Source of the DNA: Colletotrichum lupini
Taxonomy: Eukaryota > Ascomycota > Sordariomycetes > Glomerellales > Glomerellaceae
Assembly: GCF_023278565.1 (NCBI RefSeq)
Contig: NC_064672.1
Span: forward strand, 4,526,001 to 4,590,000
DNA length: 64,000 nt
Direction of reading: 5' to 3'
Numbering within the stretch: the first letter of the stretch is position 1; the number at the start of each line of letters is the position of its first letter. The notes below the pieces were generated by a model. It was not told where the DNA came from and ran no database searches. It saw nothing but the letters and a program-made list of their open reading frames with translations. The position numbers and the translations under genes are program-made. Below are positions 59,997 through 64,000 of this stretch, in pieces.

Positions 59997-60650
59997 CTTT
60001 ACCATGCTGCGTTGATGTCAGGAATCCGTTCAAGACGCACGTTTGATGTGCGCCACTGCGTCAAGAGGGTGTCTTACCTGCCTGGTTCAGAACACGAGGC
60101 ATCGCCTTCAGCCCAATTCCTCCGGTCTACCAAGATGGAAAGAAGGTCAGAAACCCAGAAAAAGGCAGTAATCAGGCTCAATGGACACCTGCTTACTTTG
60201 GCTCAGGTCGTGTGAAAGTCACTGCAGCGCTATGACACAAGTGAGCGGCGCCTGAGACGTACGCGCCGACGAAATCGCAATGTGGGAAATAGTGTCAAAG
60301 GACGAACTGTCGTCTTTGGGCGAAAAACTCCAATTCCCCGTCTCCATGACAGGACGGCCGGTACCCCGCGCTCGGAGCGGACGGGAGAGTGGGGCGCCGG
60401 CGGCGATCCCGTCTCACCCCGGATCGCCGGCAGCCACGTCCCTAAGCACTAGAATCGCCAAGCCCCAAAGATCAGCGCAGAGCTAAAGAGGCACTGCTCT
60501 AGCGAGCGGCTTATGACATAAATTCACGGAAATAGAACGTCTTGAAGGATCCGAGGTGAAGAGTGTCATGAGGCAGGGACTAGTTTAGTACCGCCACGAT
60601 GAGAAACGTTGCATCAAGAATACTGAACTATGATCCGAGTTCAACTCACA

Positions 60651-60656
60651 TATAAA
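60651..60656 (+). promoter_or_regulatory. TATA box of the small secreted protein gene
   Basis: TATAAA lies 124-129 bp upstream of the ATG at 60780. The intervening leader is AC-rich with a caaaATG start context, as in many strongly expressed fungal genes. Confidence 0.5.
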
Positions 60657-60779
60657 CCCAATGAAATTGCCGTGATGGAGGCTCTCAATCAGATTCAGAC
60701 TCACATACGAGACCAACCAACTATCTTATAAAACATTATCAACCACAACTTTCCTCTTCTCACTCAACAACTTATCAAA

Positions 60780-61289
60780 ATGTTCGCCCAAACACTTATC
60801 CAGACAACCCTCCTCGCCGCGGTGGCAACGGCAGCCAGTCTTCCCGTCAGACAAACCACAACCACCTTCCGCCTCGCCGCAAACGTAACTAACTTGGACC
60901 TCACGCCCTCCATCCAGGGCCAAGAGCTCACCTACATCTCAACAGCAGACTGCACAGCCAACGTCGTCTTCGGACCAGCCGGCCAGGGCGCCGAGTTCTA
61001 CGCCACTGGAAACACGGTCAACGTTGCCCACCTCTCGGGTGATGACTCTTCCCCTTCGGCCGGGTTGATCGTCACACCCGGCGGAACGGCGACGGTGCCA
61101 AGCTTGAACACCGTCCAGCTGCAGTGTGGGGCTGGAACGTCTGGCGTCGGAGTCGTCGATGGCAGTCTGCAGTTTGAGGACGGATTCTGGATGGCATGTC
61201 CTAGAAACGACAGCGTTGTGCTGAGCTTCAAGAAGGCTGGGCAGAGGAAACTTCTTGGGTGTGCTGATGTTCAGCTTCTCAGCATCTAG
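60780..61289 (+). CDS. Small secreted protein, 169 residues, 4 cysteines
   Basis: An intronless frame with a clear signal peptide (residues 1 to about 19, MFAQTLIQTTLLAAVATAA). The mature part is beta-rich, with FRLAANVTNLDLTPSIQGQE near its start. This resembles small fungal secreted proteins of the DUF7907 type, but I recall that only loosely and could not check it. Four cysteines (DC, QC, AC, GC contexts, spread through the mature chain) could form two disulphides. One or two N-glycosylation sequons (NVT, NDS) are present. A TATA box lies 124 bp upstream. Small size, secretion and an even cysteine number make it an effector or surface-protein candidate; its function is unknown. Confidence 0.85.
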   Translation: MFAQTLIQTTLLAAVATAASLPVRQTTTTFRLAANVTNLDLTPSIQGQELTYISTADCTANVVFGPAGQGAEFYATGNTVNVAHLSGDDSSPSAGLIVTPGGTATVPSLNTVQLQCGAGTSGVGVVDGSLQFEDGFWMACPRNDSVVLSFKKAGQRKLLGCADVQLLSI

Positions 61290-61625
61290 GAAGAACTCTA
61301 AACACCTAGAGAAGGGCCGACTGCTTTATTTCACGGGTGATACGTGGCGGATATGGTGAATAATATAGAGTTTGGGTGATACCTGGATGATCTGCATCAC
61401 ACTGGTAAATAGACGGATTGCATGGAAATTAGGGCAAGGCATGAGGGGTATATGATAACAGCATAGGTAATCTTTTGGTCGTTAGAATTTGGTATTCTTG
61501 AATTCGATTTGCATACCCAAATGCCTTCAAGCTCACTTCACCCTGCTGTCCAGAACCATTCAGTCTATTTGTAATAGTCCAACATCTGATATACTAATCC
61601 ATTCCTCAGCCTGCTTGTAACCACC

Positions 61626-62570
61626 TTATTTGGTGCACAACTCCACAAACTCCGCAATCTCCTTGTTAAACCTCTCAGGCTGCTCATAAAACAACCAATG
61701 TCCAGCCTCAAAGACAGACGACTTCGCCAAACCTGGCCGGCCCTTCTCCACCCTCCTGACCGTCTCAAGCATCCCCTCAAGCGGGAAGCACCCAGACTTC
61801 CGCCCCGCCATCACCAACGTCGGCACGCTAATCATCTCAATCGCCTCGCGGTGGTCGTACCGCGTATGATCAGCCAACAACCTCGCAAGCCACGCCTGAT
61901 CGCACAACGCACTAATCCCCGTGAAGAACTCCTCATCCTTCCTCCTCACCTCGGCAGAAACATCGTCCGTCGCCGGGTCAGGCTTCGCGCGGTACCCAAG
62001 ACACCCGTCCACCAGATCGACATGCGCCGCCGCCGACTCCTCCATCCAGAACTTCTGCGCGGCGAGCATGCTCTTCTCGTCGTAGCAGCCCGTGTGCGCC
62101 AAGCTCTCGTCCCACCCGTCAAACGTGGACCGATCCTGCAGCGGCGCCTGGTCGACGAACACGAACCCCGCGAAATCCGCGCACCCGAAGAGCTCGACGT
62201 ACGTCCAGAGCACCGCGGCGCCGATGGAGCAGCCGACGGGCACGATCTTGAGGTCGGGCGAGGCGGCGGCGCGCCGCAGGTGGTGGATTAGGTCGCGGAG
62301 GTCGGCGGCCAGGCGGGCGACGTGGTAGCCGCCCTTTGTGCGGTCCGACTTTCCGTGGCCGCGCATGTCGGGCGCGACGACCCAAGTGTCCTTGGAGGCG
62401 AGGGCATCGGAGTTGCGGTAGAAGTATTCTGAAGAGCCGCTGAAGCCGTGCATGAGGAGGATGCAGCGGGTTGCGGAGCTGGCGCCGGTGAGGGGCAGAG
62501 AGGACTGAAAGGCGAGCTTGCAGCCGTCGTTTGCGCCGCAGTGGGCGTAGTGCATGCTGGAAGTCGCCAT
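61626..62570 (-). CDS. Alpha/beta hydrolase-fold enzyme
   Basis: A single frame of 314 residues. The oxyanion motif HGFSGS is at residues 41-46, the strand-turn PDMRGHGKSDR at 68-77, and the nucleophile elbow GCSIG at 113-117 with Ser115. The catalytic His is His291 in FEAGHWLFYEQPERFN. A cap region rich in charged residues lies between about 145 and 245. The acid of the triad is not obvious: the usual position after LVMAGRK is Ser-Gly-Cys, not Asp. The overall look is of the esterase/non-haem chloroperoxidase-like group that acts on small esters or lactones. No signal peptide is seen, so it is cytosolic. It is convergent with the secreted-protein gene (337 bp between stops). Confidence 0.88.
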   Translation of the reverse strand: MATSSMHYAHCGANDGCKLAFQSSLPLTGASSATRCILLMHGFSGSSEYFYRNSDALASKDTWVVAPDMRGHGKSDRTKGGYHVARLAADLRDLIHHLRRAAASPDLKIVPVGCSIGAAVLWTYVELFGCADFAGFVFVDQAPLQDRSTFDGWDESLAHTGCYDEKSMLAAQKFWMEESAAAHVDLVDGCLGYRAKPDPATDDVSAEVRRKDEEFFTGISALCDQAWLARLLADHTRYDHREAIEMISVPTLVMAGRKSGCFPLEGMLETVRRVEKGRPGLAKSSVFEAGHWLFYEQPERFNKEIAEFVELCTK

Positions 62571-63424
62571 TTTCGGTGAGAGTAATGTGAGATTTGGTGA
62601 GATAATTTGAGAGTGAATGAGATGTTTTCCCTCCTCGTCAGAAATAGTCGTTGGTGGTGAATTTGTTTTAAGGGGTCATATTGATTGCTCTGGATTGATA
62701 GAACGGCGGGGACGTCATGGCGGGGGGATGTTTTCTGTTGGTGGGGCCGATGCGGGGGTTAATCGGCGGCCCGTGATAGCGGCGGCGATCCCCGTCCCCG
62801 CTGCCGATAGCGCCGAAGTCTGATTTTATTTGAACAGTCCTCTTCCTCAGGCTTATTGGACTTCCTCACACTTTAGGAACATATAATTACAAACTGCTTC
62901 TGAATTTCACATTTCACACTTCCTTTCTCTTGCATTTTCACTGGCGATGTACGGTCGTGAGACTAGTACTTGGTCAATATTATTTACTTGAGACATCAGA
63001 AGTTCCACTCGCAGCCATTTCCTTTGGTTTTAATCTCCTAGAGAAACGTCTCAGCCCAGCCCATAAGATGATCCAAACTTGTGCCGCTGCTGCTACCATT
63101 TCACCAATATAGGAAAACAAGTTGATTTATGTACGAATGTAATATGTATTTCAGAATTTTCGTTTACTATTCCTGAACTAAACACAAACAGCCCCTGGTC
63201 GTCGGTATGAAGCTTTTTTCCCACCAGAAAAGAACTTTGTACAACTTTCGCACAACACTCATGTACACAACTCTTTTCCTCCTATATACCAACACACACA
63301 CACATCTCGCCGTCGAATCCAGGGGAGGGCCGGTTCTAGAAGCCTAGAAACCGTCTCCCCTCATCTTAGGTAGCCCAAGCTCTAAGCTTCATCACCAACA
63401 AATGTCAGCGTGCTTTTTTTTTTT
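62571..63424. other. Intergenic region between two minus-strand genes
   Basis: This is the promoter of the hydrolase gene, with a GC-rich patch around 62700-62815 containing several CGG/CCG words, then an AT-richer stretch and the 3' UTR of the dioxygenase. It has a short CA repeat near 63291-63302. No gene seen. Confidence 0.45.
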
Positions 63425-64000
63425 TCAAGCAGACGGGGTAGAGGTGGGCGGGGCACCCGGGGGAGCACCGGTAGGAAAGGTACCATTGGGAGGAGGGCCA
63501 CCGGGGCCGTCGCCGCCGCTGCTCTGGTCGACGCCGCCGCCCTCGTAGTAGTGCGCCGCGGCGCGGACCTCGTCGCTGTAGTCGGCCGTGGTGTCGATGC
63601 CGATGGTGATCCACATGAGGAGGCCGTCGTTGAGGTCCTCGCCGAGGCGGACGTACTTGAGGAAGGGGTCGTAGGCGGCGGTGGCCTCGCCGGCGGCGAT
63701 GCCGTCCTGGAGGTTGGTCGTGAGGGTCTGGGTGTTGCTGGTGTAGGGGGCCAGGGTCTCGACCTCGGAGATGAGGTCCTGGTCGAAGAAGAGCTGGCCA
63801 ATGTTGCGGGCGGTGCCGCCCTCGAAGGTGCCGTTGGGGAGGATGGTGGCGCCGTCGGTGGACATGATGTGGATGTGGGTGGCGCGGCCGGTGTAGTGGC
63901 CCGGGAAGACGTAGTCGAACTGGACGACGCCGTCCGAGTCGGACTTCTGGACGCCGCGGCCGTGGGTGGTGTTGAGGCCGCCTTGGCCCCGGGCGGAGAC
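63425..64000 (-). CDS. Extracellular intradiol ring-cleavage dioxygenase, C-terminal part (5' end outside window)
   Basis: This is partial; the gene continues beyond 64000. The 191 residues visible include the intradiol dioxygenase active-site segment VFPGHYTGRATHIHI, with a Tyr and two His that are ligands of the non-haem Fe(III), followed by FFDQDLISEVETLAPY. In this family the enzyme opens catechol-type rings between the two hydroxyls. The C-terminus is a Gly/Pro/Thr-rich tail (GGDGPGGPPPNGTFPTGAPP...), typical of the secreted fungal branch. Secretion is inferred from that resemblance because the N-terminus is not in the window. The ATG at 63865 is internal and is not the start, since the conserved ligand motif lies upstream of it in the same frame. 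Confidence 0.88.
   Translation of the reverse strand, partial: VSARGQGGLNTTHGRGVQKSDSDGVVQFDYVFPGHYTGRATHIHIMSTDGATILPNGTFEGGTARNIGQLFFDQDLISEVETLAPYTSNTQTLTTNLQDGIAAGEATAAYDPFLKYVRLGEDLNDGLLMWITIGIDTTADYSDEVRAAAHYYEGGGVDQSSGGDGPGGPPPNGTFPTGAPPGAPPTSTPSA

Noticed and set aside
56699..64000. A complete secondary-metabolite gene cluster
   Set aside because: There are an oxygenase, a regulator, a hydrolase and a dioxygenase, but no backbone synthase or transporter in the window, and the genes do not share orientation.

Overview
The window looks like chromosomal DNA of a filamentous ascomycete (Pezizomycotina, probably a Sordariomycete). The evidence is: short 53-106 nt introns with GTRNGT-type donors; single-copy fungal housekeeping genes (ORC6, TYW2/TRM12, RPR2, ZPR1, SEN54); intron-bearing tRNA genes; a dispersed 5S rRNA gene; and repeats in which CpA/TpG is almost absent while CpG is retained, the classic mark of repeat-induced point mutation (RIP). 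The species cannot be fixed from sequence alone. All gene models were spliced by eye.

Layout. 1-4.4 kb: no supportable gene. 4.4-13 kb: a compact gene-rich block with an SDR oxidoreductase, ORC6, an SSP120-like EF-hand protein, TRM12, RPR2 and ZPR1, in convergent or divergent pairs with short spacers. 13-19.6 kb: gene-poor, with a degenerate tRNA, an intact tRNA-Leu(TAG), a pyrimidine-rich tract and a decayed SNF2-type helicase C-lobe. 19.6-33.8 kb: two full-length Copia-type LTR retrotransposons of about 7,086 and 7,085 bp. The + strand copy is nested in the - strand copy, both are heavily RIP-mutated, and together they form a long inverted repeat. 33.9-34.7 kb: a decayed SNF2 ATPase N-lobe on the same strand as the C-lobe, so the retroelement pair probably lies inside one dead SNF2 gene. 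35.9 kb: a 5S rRNA gene. 40.2-41.7 kb: SEN54. 42.9-46.2 kb: a second RIP-mutated block holding one little-mutated island. 47.7 kb: tRNA-Ser(TGA). 50.7-55.9 kb: a long pyrimidine-rich leader and a gene for an unrecognised nuclear-looking protein with a duplicated domain. 56.7-64 kb: PhyH-type dioxygenase, Zn2Cys6 regulator, small secreted protein, alpha/beta hydrolase and the 3' end of an extracellular intradiol dioxygenase, an accessory or metabolic neighbourhood.

Functional threads. Several genes act in tRNA maturation (TRM12, RPR2, SEN54), and both intact tRNA genes carry introns that the SEN complex would remove. The right end has enzymes and a regulator that could serve secondary or aromatic metabolism, but no backbone biosynthetic enzyme is present, so a cluster is not established. 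The strongest structural discovery is the nested, inverted Copia pair, whose four LTRs, two target-site duplications and matching reconstructed lengths can all be read directly from the sequence.
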